DNA of 64,000 nucleotides from Deltaproteobacteria bacterium (lineage in GTDB: Bacteria; Myxococcota_A; Polyangia; Haliangiales; SHYZ01), in NCBI GenBank assembly GCA_016210055.1, contig JACQUZ010000166.1, positions 1-64,000 of the forward strand. Reading direction: 5' to 3'. This document shows, in pieces, positions 32,030 to 40,313 of this stretch (its first letter is position 1; each line of letters begins with the position of its first letter). The position numbers were made by a program, and so were the translations under genes. The notes beneath the pieces were generated by a model. That model had not been told where the DNA came from. It saw only the letters and a list, made by a program, of their open reading frames with translations, and did not search any database.

Positions 32030-33691
32030 ATGCGTATTGCGTCGTCAGATGAAGGCCGCCTCCGATTGGTTGAAGCGCTGCTCGCCGAGCAGCAATGCAT
32101 GACCGCGGTGGAGCGTTTCGCTCGCCGAGACGCCAAGGACGATTCCTCGGCAAGACAACGGCTCTACAGCGACCTTATCCCGCTGGAAAAACCCGCCCCT
32201 GGAGAGCAGTACGCCTTTGAAGTGGACCTCGATCGCTGTACGGGCTGCAAGGCCTGCGTTACCGGCTGCCACGGCCTAAACGGATTGGACGAGGAAGAAA
32301 CATGGCGCGGCGTGACGCTGATGCTCGGCGGCTCCCCGAGACTTCCCGTCGTGCAACCAGTGACCGCCTCGTGCCATCACTGCTTGGAGCCCTCATGCAT
32401 GACGGGTTGCCCGGTCATGGCGTACGAGAAGGATCCCAAGACCGGCATTGTCTTCCACCTGGATGACCAGTGCATTGGCTGCCAGTACTGCTTGTTCATG
32501 TGCCCCTACGACGTGCCCCAATTCCTTCCGAAGCGGGGCATCGTGCGCAAGTGCGACATGTGTCGCACGCGCCTGGCCGTCGGAGAAGCACCGGCCTGTG
32601 TCCAGTCCTGTCCGACCTCGGCCATTCGCATTCGTTCCATCAAGGCCGAAACCGTGCGACAGGAAAACCAAGCGAAAGGTTTCCTGCCTGGATCTGCGGC
32701 GCCTCATCACACCCAGCCCACGACGCGCTACCGCACGTCTTGGTCGCTGCCCGACAACATGCGGCAGGCTGAGCACCAAGTGCTACGCCCTGGGCAGCCA
32801 CACCTTCCCTTGGTCCTCATGCTCGTGATGACGCAGTTCTCAGTCGGCGCCCTGGCCGCTTTGTGGCTCATCAATGGCTTGCTCACGGGTGCTGCAGCAG
32901 GGATTGTACCCTGGGCAACCACCATGGCCGTCGGAATTGGGCTGGCTGGGCTTGCGGCCAGCATCGCGCACTTGGGACGACCGTTGGTCGCGTTCCGGGT
33001 GATCCTCGGCCTGAAGACATCGTGGCTGAGCCGAGAGGTCGTGGCGTTGGGAGCCTTTGGGGGCGCCGGAGTGCTGGCCTCACTCGCGGCGTGGGCTCCA
33101 GACAAGGTGCCGACCGGGGGGATTGCGATCATGCCCGTGTCTCTACTGCTGGGGGTGCTGGGGATCTACTGCTCGGCACGCGTGTACCAGATCACGCCGC
33201 GCGTCCTCTTCGGGCGCTTGACCAACCTTCGGTTTTTCGCGACGGCCACGATCCTGGGCTTGGGCCTTGTACCGATGGCCCTCGCGGTGGCCCTGGTCGC
33301 ACTTGGAGAGGTCGGTCAGGTAGCGCGCGGCGTCGGGGCGTGGGCATGCCTCATCCTGCCGCTTCTCGTCGTGTTCAAGCTCATCCAGGAAGCTTCAATT
33401 TTGAACCCGACTGCCGGCAACCCCAATAGGGATCCCCGCGCTCGCGCCCTCGTGCGCGGTCCTCTGAAAGGCGCGTGGACGCTACGCGTGATCCTCGGAA
33501 TCATGGGTAGCATCCTGCCACTTGTCGGGCTGGTGCTCTTCCCACAGGAGGATTCCTCGCCTGCGGTATCGGTCATCTTGGCAATTTCTTGCGGGGCGGG
33601 GCTCGCGGCCCTAGTCATGGGCGAGCTGATCGAGAGGTACCTGTTCTTTACGGCCTGCCTGCCCCCAAGGACAGCAAGAGAGAGTGCTTGA
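32030..33691 (+). CDS. Fused iron-sulfur subunit and membrane anchor (DmsB-DmsC-like)
   Basis: 553 residues. The N-terminal part (about 60-215) is a four-cluster ferredoxin of the DmsB/NrfC type: CTGCKACVTGCHG, CHHCLEPSCMTGCPV, CIGCQYCLFMCPYDVPQ and CDMCRTRLAVGEAPACVQSC. The C-terminal part (about 265-545) is a DmsC-like quinol-oxidising anchor with about eight membrane helices (for example LVLMLVMTQFSVGALAALWL). Such proteins pass electrons from quinol to a molybdopterin subunit. It starts 2 bases before the nitrate reductase gene, so it is the likely electron donor for that enzyme. Fusion of the two subunits is known in some bacteria but unusual for an assimilatory nitrate reductase. Confidence 0.9.
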   Translation: MRIASSDEGRLRLVEALLAEQQCMTAVERFARRDAKDDSSARQRLYSDLIPLEKPAPGEQYAFEVDLDRCTGCKACVTGCHGLNGLDEEETWRGVTLMLGGSPRLPVVQPVTASCHHCLEPSCMTGCPVMAYEKDPKTGIVFHLDDQCIGCQYCLFMCPYDVPQFLPKRGIVRKCDMCRTRLAVGEAPACVQSCPTSAIRIRSIKAETVRQENQAKGFLPGSAAPHHTQPTTRYRTSWSLPDNMRQAEHQVLRPGQPHLPLVLMLVMTQFSVGALAALWLINGLLTGAAAGIVPWATTMAVGIGLAGLAASIAHLGRPLVAFRVILGLKTSWLSREVVALGAFGGAGVLASLAAWAPDKVPTGGIAIMPVSLLLGVLGIYCSARVYQITPRVLFGRLTNLRFFATATILGLGLVPMALAVALVALGEVGQVARGVGAWACLILPLLVVFKLIQEASILNPTAGNPNRDPRARALVRGPLKGAWTLRVILGIMGSILPLVGLVLFPQEDSSPAVSVILAISCGAGLAALVMGELIERYLFFTACLPPRTARESA

Positions 33692-33693
33692 CC

Positions 33694-35898
33694 ATGAAGA
33701 TGGGGCTTCGCCGTGCGGGTGCCTTTCTTCGCGAGAGGGAAGGCAGGCATTCTGAAGAGCTCAAGCTCGCGCCCTCGGGGTTCGGTCTCGCGATGGTGCC
33801 TACTCGGATAACACCCGACGGTACGGTGACAGCGACGTGTGGCTACTGCTCCGTAGGCTGTGGATTGAAGATCCACTTGAGACAAGGGGAGGCGATAAAC
33901 CTATCCCCCGCCCGGGATTACCCTGTGAACCTCGGAATGGCCTGCCCCAAGGGGTGGGAGTCGCTCACTCCTCTCAAGGCGCGGGACCGTGCGGTGGCTC
34001 CACTGCTCAGGGAGGGTAGCGGAGCCCTCCGGCGCGTATCCTGGGACCAGGCGATGCGAGCTCTTGTGACCCGATTCAAGGGGATCCAGGAGCGGCATGG
34101 CAAGGCGGCCGTAGCCTTCCTGAGCACGGGACAGATCGTGACGGAGGAAATGGCGTTCCTCGGCGCCTTGGCAAAGTTCGGCATGGGGATACTCCATGGT
34201 GACGGGAACACGCGCCAATGCATGGCCACGACGGTGGTCGCCTACAAGGAATCCCTGGGCTTCGACGCGCCCCCTCTGGCTTACAAGGATCTAGAGGAGT
34301 CGGACGTCATTTTTCTCTGGGGATCGAACCTCTGTACCGCGCACCCCATCCTCTGGGAGCGCGTCGTCATGAACCGTCACAAGCCGACCGTGGTCGTGGT
34401 CGACCCGCGCAAGACAGAGACAGCGTCGGCGGCGTCCGTTCATGTCGCGCTCCGTCCCAAGTCGGACCTCTACCTTCTCTACGGCATTGCCAACGTCCTG
34501 ATTCGAAACGACTGGATCGATCACGCGTTCATCGCCGAGCGGTCCGTGGGCTTCGAGGCGTTCCGGGAGCACGTGCTGCAGTATTCCCCCGAATGGGTGA
34601 GCGAGCACACTGGCGTCCCGGTGAAGGACATCAGGGCGCTTGCGTCGATCATCCACCGAGGGAAACGGGTGTCCTTTTGGTGGACCATGGGAGTGAACCA
34701 GGGGCACCAGGCAGTGCGGACGGCGCAGGGGATCATCGACCTCGCGCTCATGACGGGGAACATTGGAAGACCGGGCACCGGCCCAAATTCAATCACCGGT
34801 CAATGCAACGCCATGGGCTCGCGCTTGTTTAGCAATACCACCAACCTGCTGGGAGGCCATGACTTCGCGAGGCAGGAGCACCGCCACAAGGTCGCCAGGG
34901 TGCTGGGGATAGACGAGGGGCGAATTCCCAGGGACCCTGGCCTGGCATACGACCAGGTTCTAGACGAGGTGCGGGCGGGACGCATTAAGGGGCTTTGGAT
35001 CATTGGAACGAATCCGGTCCATTCATGGATCGATCGAGGCGGCATCGAGGAATTGCGGCGGAAGTTGGAATTCCTGGTCGTCCAGGACATGTACGCCGGT
35101 ACCGATACAGCGCGAATTGCCGATCTCGTCCTTCCAGCGGCGGGTTGGGGCGAAAAGGAGGGAACATTCATCAACTCCGAAAGGAGGATCAGCACCTGCA
35201 AGAAAGTCGCGAGGGCGCCGGGCGAGGCGTTGGCGGACTTCTCGATCTTCCGGCTCGTGGCCGAGTATTGGGGCGTGGCCGACCTGTTTCAGAAGTGGTC
35301 GTCACCTGAATCGGTCTTTCAGTTGCTCAAGGAGCTGTCCAAGGGTCAGCCTTGCGACCTCTCGGGGATCCAGGATTACGCCATGCTCGATGAGAAGGGC
35401 GGCATCCAATGGCCATTTCCCGAGGGGGAGGAGAATGCGGAGAAAGAACGCCGTCTCTTCGAGGATCATCGGTTTTTCCATGAGGATGGGCGAGCGCGCT
35501 TTTTCTTCGAGGAACCTCGCCCGGTCCCCGAACCGACGAGCGGCGACTACCCGTTGGTCCTCATGACGGGGCGCGGCAGCTCCAGCCAGTGGCACACCCA
35601 GACGCGAACCAACAAGTCGGCCGTTCTTCGCAAGCTCTATCCCGACGACGTGTACGTGGAAATGAACCCCGATGACGCGGCGGCGAGAGGCGTGGAAGAC
35701 GGAGCGACAGTGACGATTTGGTCCCGGCGCGGGAAGATCCAGGCGCGGGCGCTCATCACGAGCTCAATGCAACCAGGTCACGTCTTTATCCCAATGCATT
35801 ACGAGGAGACAAACGAGCTTACCTGCCCAGCCTTCGATCCGTTATCACGCCAGCCCGCTTACAAGATGAGCGCCGTGCAGGTTCAGAGGAGCACTTGA
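33694..35898 (+). CDS. narB: Molybdopterin nitrate reductase, assimilatory type (NarB/NasA-like)
   Basis: 734 residues, the size of NarB. The N-terminal [4Fe-4S] site is CGYCSVGCGLK plus GMACPKGWESL. The molybdenum-binding Cys is in DGNTRQCMATTVVAY, and the bis-MGD binding blocks include LWGSNLCTAHPILWERV, GTNPVHSW and the C-terminal TGRGSSSQWHTQTRTNKS. No signal peptide and no C-terminal [2Fe-2S] domain, so it appears cytosolic and externally fed with electrons. ATG 33694 follows the DmsBC-like stop by 2 bases. Convergent nirBD supports nitrate-to-ammonium assimilation. Its 3' end overlaps the nirD end by 16 bases on the opposite strand. Confidence 0.9.
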   Translation: MKMGLRRAGAFLREREGRHSEELKLAPSGFGLAMVPTRITPDGTVTATCGYCSVGCGLKIHLRQGEAINLSPARDYPVNLGMACPKGWESLTPLKARDRAVAPLLREGSGALRRVSWDQAMRALVTRFKGIQERHGKAAVAFLSTGQIVTEEMAFLGALAKFGMGILHGDGNTRQCMATTVVAYKESLGFDAPPLAYKDLEESDVIFLWGSNLCTAHPILWERVVMNRHKPTVVVVDPRKTETASAASVHVALRPKSDLYLLYGIANVLIRNDWIDHAFIAERSVGFEAFREHVLQYSPEWVSEHTGVPVKDIRALASIIHRGKRVSFWWTMGVNQGHQAVRTAQGIIDLALMTGNIGRPGTGPNSITGQCNAMGSRLFSNTTNLLGGHDFARQEHRHKVARVLGIDEGRIPRDPGLAYDQVLDEVRAGRIKGLWIIGTNPVHSWIDRGGIEELRRKLEFLVVQDMYAGTDTARIADLVLPAAGWGEKEGTFINSERRISTCKKVARAPGEALADFSIFRLVAEYWGVADLFQKWSSPESVFQLLKELSKGQPCDLSGIQDYAMLDEKGGIQWPFPEGEENAEKERRLFEDHRFFHEDGRARFFFEEPRPVPEPTSGDYPLVLMTGRGSSSQWHTQTRTNKSAVLRKLYPDDVYVEMNPDDAAARGVEDGATVTIWSRRGKIQARALITSSMQPGHVFIPMHYEETNELTCPAFDPLSRQPAYKMSAVQVQRST

Positions 35899-36230
35899 AC
35901 GCGTCCCCGGTGGACCCTCACGGGGTAAGTGGGAATTCCCACGGACGGATCGTCGAGGCATTGGCCGGTTTGCAGGTTGAAGCTCTGCTTGTAGAGCGGT
36001 GAGGCGATCTTGGGGACGCCCTGCTTGTCCCCGACGATTCCCCGGGACAGGACAAACGCCCTGCTAAAGGGGTCGAAGTTGCTTATGGCGTAGACCGCGT
36101 CCTCGCCGAAACGCACGATGGCGACCTGCTGCTCGTTCACCCAGGCGCACGCCGCCGTATCGGGCACGATGTCCTCGAGAGAGCAAGTGTCAACCCATTG
36201 TGCGGTGTCGATTTCGGCCAAAGCCTGCAT
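35883..36230 (-). CDS. nirD: Nitrite reductase small subunit
   Basis: A 115-residue Rieske-fold subunit of NAD(P)H nitrite reductase. Segments VDTCSLEDIVPDTAACAWV, IVRFGEDAVYAISNFDPFS and PKIASPLYKQSFNLQTG are typical of NirD; the [2Fe-2S] ligands of true Rieske proteins are replaced, as is normal for NirD. The start lies 41 bases inside the end of nirB and is fixed by a strong ribosome site (GGGGAGG). It partners NirB in nitrite reduction to ammonium. Confidence 0.92.
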   Translation of the reverse strand: MQALAEIDTAQWVDTCSLEDIVPDTAACAWVNEQQVAIVRFGEDAVYAISNFDPFSRAFVLSRGIVGDKQGVPKIASPLYKQSFNLQTGQCLDDPSVGIPTYPVRVHRGRVQVLL

Positions 36231-38775
36231 GATTCAACCTCCCCTTGATGACCTTGAGCTTCTCTTCCCAGCGAGCAGGGCGCTTCTGCCCACGCTCGGG
36301 AACGTGGATGATGCTCGGATCCGGGCCGTCTGCATTGATGAACGCGCGGAACTGCTTTAGTTTCTCCGGATCCTCAATGGCCGCTTTCCATTCGCACTTG
36401 TACGTGCTCACCACGTGCGCCATCTCTGCCTCGAGCTCGGCACACGCGCCTAGCGAATCGTCGATGAGGACCTGCCGCAGGTACTCCATCCCCCCCTCGA
36501 GCTTGTTGAACCACGTGGCGGTGCGCTCGAGACGGTCGGCAGTACGGATGTAAAACATGAGAAAGCGATCCAGGATCTTGACCAACGTCTCTTCATCGAG
36601 ATCGGCCGCCAGGAGCTGGGCATGCTGCGGCTTCATGCCGCCATTACCGCAGACGTAGAGGTTATAGCCCTTCTCCGTGGCAATGACGCCAAAGTCCTTG
36701 CCTTGCGCTTCGGCGCACTCGCGTGCGCACCCAGACACCGCGCCCTTGAGCTTGTGCGGGCTCCGGAGCCCCTTGTAACGATTCTCGAGCCTAATTGCCA
36801 ATCTCACCGAGTCCTGCACGCCATAGCGACACCAGGTGCTCCCCACGCAGGACTTGACGGTTCGCAATGCCTTCCCGTACGCGTGGCCTGATTCAAAGCC
36901 GTGGGCGATGAGGTCTCGCCAAATATCCGGTAGCTGCTCGAGACGAGCGCCAAAGAGATCGACGCGCTGTCCCCCGGTGATCTTCGCGTACAGGCTGTAC
37001 CTCTTTGCCACCCGGCCGAGCGCTGTGAGCTGGTCGGGCGTGACTTCCCCGGCCGGTATCCGGGGAACGACGGAGTACGTGCCATCTCGCTGGATGTTGG
37101 CCAAGTAGCGGTCGTTCGTGTCCTGAAGTGGGAGGTGCGACTTCTCGAGCACGTGCTCGTTCCACGCGGATGCGAGGATCGATGCCACGGCAGGCTTGCA
37201 GGTCTCGCACCCCTTGCCACGACCATGGCGAGCGATGAGCTCCTCGAAAGTCCTGATCTTGTGGAACCTGACCAAGTGGTACAGTTCCTGGCGGGCGTGC
37301 GGGAAGTGCTCGCAGATGTGATTTGAGACGGCGACGCCCGCCTTCTTGAGCTCGCATTTCAAGAGGTCATTAATGAGCGGGACGCACGATCCGCACCCTG
37401 TGCCAGCGCGCGTGGTGGCCTTGATCCCGCCCACCCCAGCGGCCTCTTGGCCGGAAATAGCTTGGCAAATGGTTTTCTTGGTCACGTTGTGGCAATTGCA
37501 AATCGTCGCGTCCTCGGGCAGCGCGTCGACACCCAACCCCGCAGCCCTGGTCGCCCCTCCTTGCCGTGACGGAAGGATCAAATCCTCGGGGTGCGAAGGA
37601 AGCGCAGTGCGATTCTGCAGGAGCTGCAGGAGTTGTCCGTAGCTCGACGCATCTCCAACGAGGACGCCCCCACGGAGCAATTTCTTGTCCGGGCTAATGA
37701 CGAGCTTCTTGTAGACCCCGGTCACGGTATCGACGAAGCTCACCACGTGGGTGCCGGGCTCGGTCGCATGGGCGTCGCCGAAGGTTGCCACTTCGACGCC
37801 GAGAAGCTTGAGCTTGGTGCCCATGTCCTGGCCCGAGAACCGATCGCATCCATCGGTGAGAGTGGATGCCACGACCTTGGCCATGCGATAGCCGGGGGCG
37901 ACCAAGCCATGCACGTGCGTGCGCCCAGGAAGCAAGGCGCAATCACCCAGGGCGAAAATGTCCGGGTCAGAGGTGAGGCAACGCTCGTCGACGACGACGC
38001 CTCCGCGCGAGCCCGTAGCGAGGCCAGCCGCGCGGGCCAGGTCATCACGCGGCTGGATGCCCGTCGAGAAGACCACCATGTCCGTGGCGAGCCCACTGCC
38101 GTCGGCGAAACCGATGCCCTCGCAATGCTCACTTGCGATAATTGCGGAGGTTGCCCGTCCGGTGTGGACCCTTATGCCAAGCGATTCAATGGACTTCTTA
38201 ATCATCTGGCCGCCCGCGTCGTCCACTTGCGCGGGCATTAGCCTTGGCGCGAGCTCCACGACGTGGGTGACGAGCCCCAGGTTCACGAGGGCACCCGCGG
38301 CCTCGAGTCCCAAGAGGCCTCCTCCAATGACCACGCCCACCCTGCACCCTTGGGCGTAGGCTTGAATCGCTTCGAGGTCTTCGATGGTGCGGTAAATGAA
38401 GCAACCTCGTGCGTCCCGCCCCGGTACGGGAGGAAGTAGGGGGGTGGCGCCAGTCGCAAGGACGAGCTTGTCGTAGGGCACGACGCTGCCCTTGGTCGTA
38501 GCCACGGTTTTGGCGTCTCGGTTTATTGCCGAAACAGCTTCCCCGGTACGGATGCTTATGCCGAATCGCTCGTAGAACCCTTCTGGGACTAGGGATAGGT
38601 CGTTGGCGGTCTTTCCAGCGAACAGCGTGGACAAGTTGACGCGGTCGTATGCCACCCGCGGCTCTTCGCCCAAGACGACGATGTTCCAGTCCGCATGGTG
38701 ACCCCCGTCGATGAGAAGCTCGACGAGCTTGTGGCCGACCATGCCATTGCCGACAATGACGAGATTCCGGGGCAT
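36190..38775 (-). CDS. nirB: NADH-dependent nitrite reductase large subunit
   Basis: 861 residues. The N-terminal FAD/NAD domains contain LVIVGNGMVGHKLVELL, VLATGATPLLPPVPG, GGGLLGLEAAGALVNLG and DIFALGDCALLPG. A BFD-like [2Fe-2S] domain (CNCHNVTKKTI ... GTGCGSC) and a second Cys pair (GCETCKPAV) follow. The C-terminal sirohaem/[4Fe-4S] domain has SCVGSTWCRYGVQDS and SGCARECAEAQGKDFGV. All cofactor Cys appear present. It reduces nitrite to ammonium in six electrons. ATG 38775 is preferred over TTG 38790. It is downstream of tonB on the same strand but separated by 191 bases, so it probably has its own promoter. Confidence 0.95.
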   Translation of the reverse strand: MPRNLVIVGNGMVGHKLVELLIDGGHHADWNIVVLGEEPRVAYDRVNLSTLFAGKTANDLSLVPEGFYERFGISIRTGEAVSAINRDAKTVATTKGSVVPYDKLVLATGATPLLPPVPGRDARGCFIYRTIEDLEAIQAYAQGCRVGVVIGGGLLGLEAAGALVNLGLVTHVVELAPRLMPAQVDDAGGQMIKKSIESLGIRVHTGRATSAIIASEHCEGIGFADGSGLATDMVVFSTGIQPRDDLARAAGLATGSRGGVVVDERCLTSDPDIFALGDCALLPGRTHVHGLVAPGYRMAKVVASTLTDGCDRFSGQDMGTKLKLLGVEVATFGDAHATEPGTHVVSFVDTVTGVYKKLVISPDKKLLRGGVLVGDASSYGQLLQLLQNRTALPSHPEDLILPSRQGGATRAAGLGVDALPEDATICNCHNVTKKTICQAISGQEAAGVGGIKATTRAGTGCGSCVPLINDLLKCELKKAGVAVSNHICEHFPHARQELYHLVRFHKIRTFEELIARHGRGKGCETCKPAVASILASAWNEHVLEKSHLPLQDTNDRYLANIQRDGTYSVVPRIPAGEVTPDQLTALGRVAKRYSLYAKITGGQRVDLFGARLEQLPDIWRDLIAHGFESGHAYGKALRTVKSCVGSTWCRYGVQDSVRLAIRLENRYKGLRSPHKLKGAVSGCARECAEAQGKDFGVIATEKGYNLYVCGNGGMKPQHAQLLAADLDEETLVKILDRFLMFYIRTADRLERTATWFNKLEGGMEYLRQVLIDDSLGACAELEAEMAHVVSTYKCEWKAAIEDPEKLKQFRAFINADGPDPSIIHVPERGQKRPARWEEKLKVIKGRLNHAGFGRNRHRTMG
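36237..36246 (-). promoter_or_regulatory. Strong ribosome binding site of nirD inside nirB
   Basis: AAGGGGAGGT read on the minus strand, with 7 bases between GGAGG and ATG 36230. It lies within the last codons of nirB, explains the 41-base overlap and supports coupled, roughly equal synthesis of the two subunits. Confidence 0.8.
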
Positions 38776-38966
38776 TTCCTCACCCAACAAGGAGCATGGG
38801 TCAATTTCCCCGATCGGGTGTTTCGCGGCGGTTTCGTCATAGTTAATTTTGATTTCCGTTAAGAATCGAGCGCGGCGGGCCTCGCGTAGCCCTCAATTGC
38901 TTTTCTAATCATGGTGATCCTCTTTAGGGCGTCGGCTCATGTCGATTCACCCCCGTCGGTACAAGC

Positions 38967-39788
38967 TCACCATTCCTCCTCCACGTGAGTGAGACGAAAC
39001 AGGAGCGGCACCACGAGCTCGACCTGCGGACGACCGAAGTGGCTCGGGAGCGGCGGGAAGGGAGCTGCTCGAGTGACCGCGTTCCTCACCTCGTCGGCGA
39101 GGAGCTCCTGGTCCGCGTCGAGGATGGCGACGAAGAGCAGTTCCCCATCTGCGCGGATGCCCAGCTTGGCTGTGACCCGACCTTCGATGCCCAGGCGGCG
39201 CGCTGCTTTCGGATAGCTCTTTCGCTCGTCAATCCGCCGCTCCACCGCGCGGAGGTACTCGCCGATGGTAGCGGCGGATCCAGGCCGTTCTTCACCCGCC
39301 GTGCTGCCGTCGCCGCCGCCACCCGAGCTGCCGTTCCCATCTCCGGCCGAGGTTTTCCCGTTTTCGACAACCGCCGCGGCGCCGCCCCCCTCGTTCCCAT
39401 CAATAGCGCCTGGGTCACTGGGCGACAGCGGCAAGGGACCAGGAACGGGGACGGCGGCATGAGCGTCGACCGACGCCGGTGCACTTGCGGCTTCGGTGGG
39501 GAGATCTGCTCGTCTCATGCCAGCCGACTTGGGCGCGGGCTGCCGCGAGCGTGCGACCCGTTGGGCCCGGGCTCGCGTGGTTCGCAGGGCGGTGGGAGCC
39601 GGTCCGGTCGCCATGGCTCCTTTCTCGCGCGCCGTGTTCTCTGCGGCGAAAGGCACAATGGCTACGACGATCTGCCCTTTCGACTCCGCTGGCGGCGCTG
39701 CCTGGTTCCCAAGGAAAGCACCCGCTGCTGCCGCGATGGTGGCGTGGCAGAGGGCCGAAAGTGCGAAGCAAGAACCGAGGTAACGCAT
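38967..39788 (-). CDS. tonB: TonB-like energy transducer
   Basis: 273 residues: an N-terminal membrane anchor (CFALSALCHATIAAAAGAFL), a long Pro/Ala/Gly/Ser-rich periplasm-spanning stretch and a TonB C-terminal domain (about 180-270) with IDERKSYPKAARRLGIEGRV, the YP motif included, ending PFPPLPSHFGRPQVELVVPL. TonB couples the inner-membrane proton gradient (via ExbBD, not encoded here) to outer-membrane transport of iron chelates. A ggag ribosome site precedes ATG 39788. A Fur-like box at 39928-39946 suggests iron repression. Confidence 0.88.
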   Translation of the reverse strand: MRYLGSCFALSALCHATIAAAAGAFLGNQAAPPAESKGQIVVAIVPFAAENTAREKGAMATGPAPTALRTTRARAQRVARSRQPAPKSAGMRRADLPTEAASAPASVDAHAAVPVPGPLPLSPSDPGAIDGNEGGGAAAVVENGKTSAGDGNGSSGGGGDGSTAGEERPGSAATIGEYLRAVERRIDERKSYPKAARRLGIEGRVTAKLGIRADGELLFVAILDADQELLADEVRNAVTRAAPFPPLPSHFGRPQVELVVPLLFRLTHVEEEW

Positions 39789-39790
39789 CG

Positions 39791-39922
39791 TTACTCCGTC
39801 TGGGTGGCCGGCGTCGGCACCTGCGGCTTGCCTGGTACGCGGCCATGTGCACGGCGCTTGTGACGCCGCCGAAGAAGCGGAACGAGCCAGAGATAGATGC
39901 CGGTCGCCAGTCGGTGCCCCAC
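39791..39922 (-). CDS. Possible 43-aa membrane-associated small protein upstream of tonB
   Basis: GTG 39922 opens a 43-codon frame with high G/C at third positions. It holds a hydrophobic stretch (TGIYLWLVPLL), then a strongly basic segment (RRRHKRRAHGR) and a Pro/Thr tail. Its stop lies 2 bases before the tonB start, which favours translational coupling. No ribosome site precedes the GTG, which sits just after the Fur-like box, so a leaderless start or a spurious frame is possible. No family recognised. Confidence 0.4.
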   Translation of the reverse strand: MGHRLATGIYLWLVPLLRRRHKRRAHGRVPGKPQVPTPATQTE

Positions 39923-39927
39923 TTCAT

Positions 39928-39946
39928 GAAATTGAAATTCATTATC
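39928..39946 (-). promoter_or_regulatory. Fur-box-like site upstream of tonB
   Basis: On the minus strand the site reads GATAATGAATTTCAATTTC, matching 14 of 19 positions of the Fur consensus GATAATGATAATCATTATC, including the whole left half. It lies 140 bases upstream of the tonB start and directly before the small 43-codon frame. Iron-dependent repression of tonB is the natural inference. Confidence 0.6.
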
Positions 39947-40138
39947 ACGAGTAGCGCGCGGCGGTTCAACCTGTCAATGCCGTGCCCGGCGAGCGTACGC
40001 CCGACCTCCGGCCAGTGCGCGGGGGCAGGGTGGCGATCACGGCGCCGAGCCGAAGACGTCGCGCCAGGGCGACGTGATCGAAGCCGACCCCTGCACCGAA
40101 AACAGAAACAGCCCCCCTCGGAGATGCTGCCCTATCCG

Positions 40139-40211
<73 letters not shown>

Positions 40212-40313
40212 GAAGTGCCCAGCGTTTTTAGACGGACCGGAATTCCTCGTCAAGTGTTTTGATTGCTCCTTTCGGCATGTAACCCGGCGCCGATCTTGAT
40301 AGCCTCCGCCAGG

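Noticed and set aside
39415-39969. 185-codon minus-strand frame upstream of and overlapping tonB
   Set aside because: Most of it is an out-of-frame reading of tonB, and its ATGs fall in the Fur-like box without a ribosome site.
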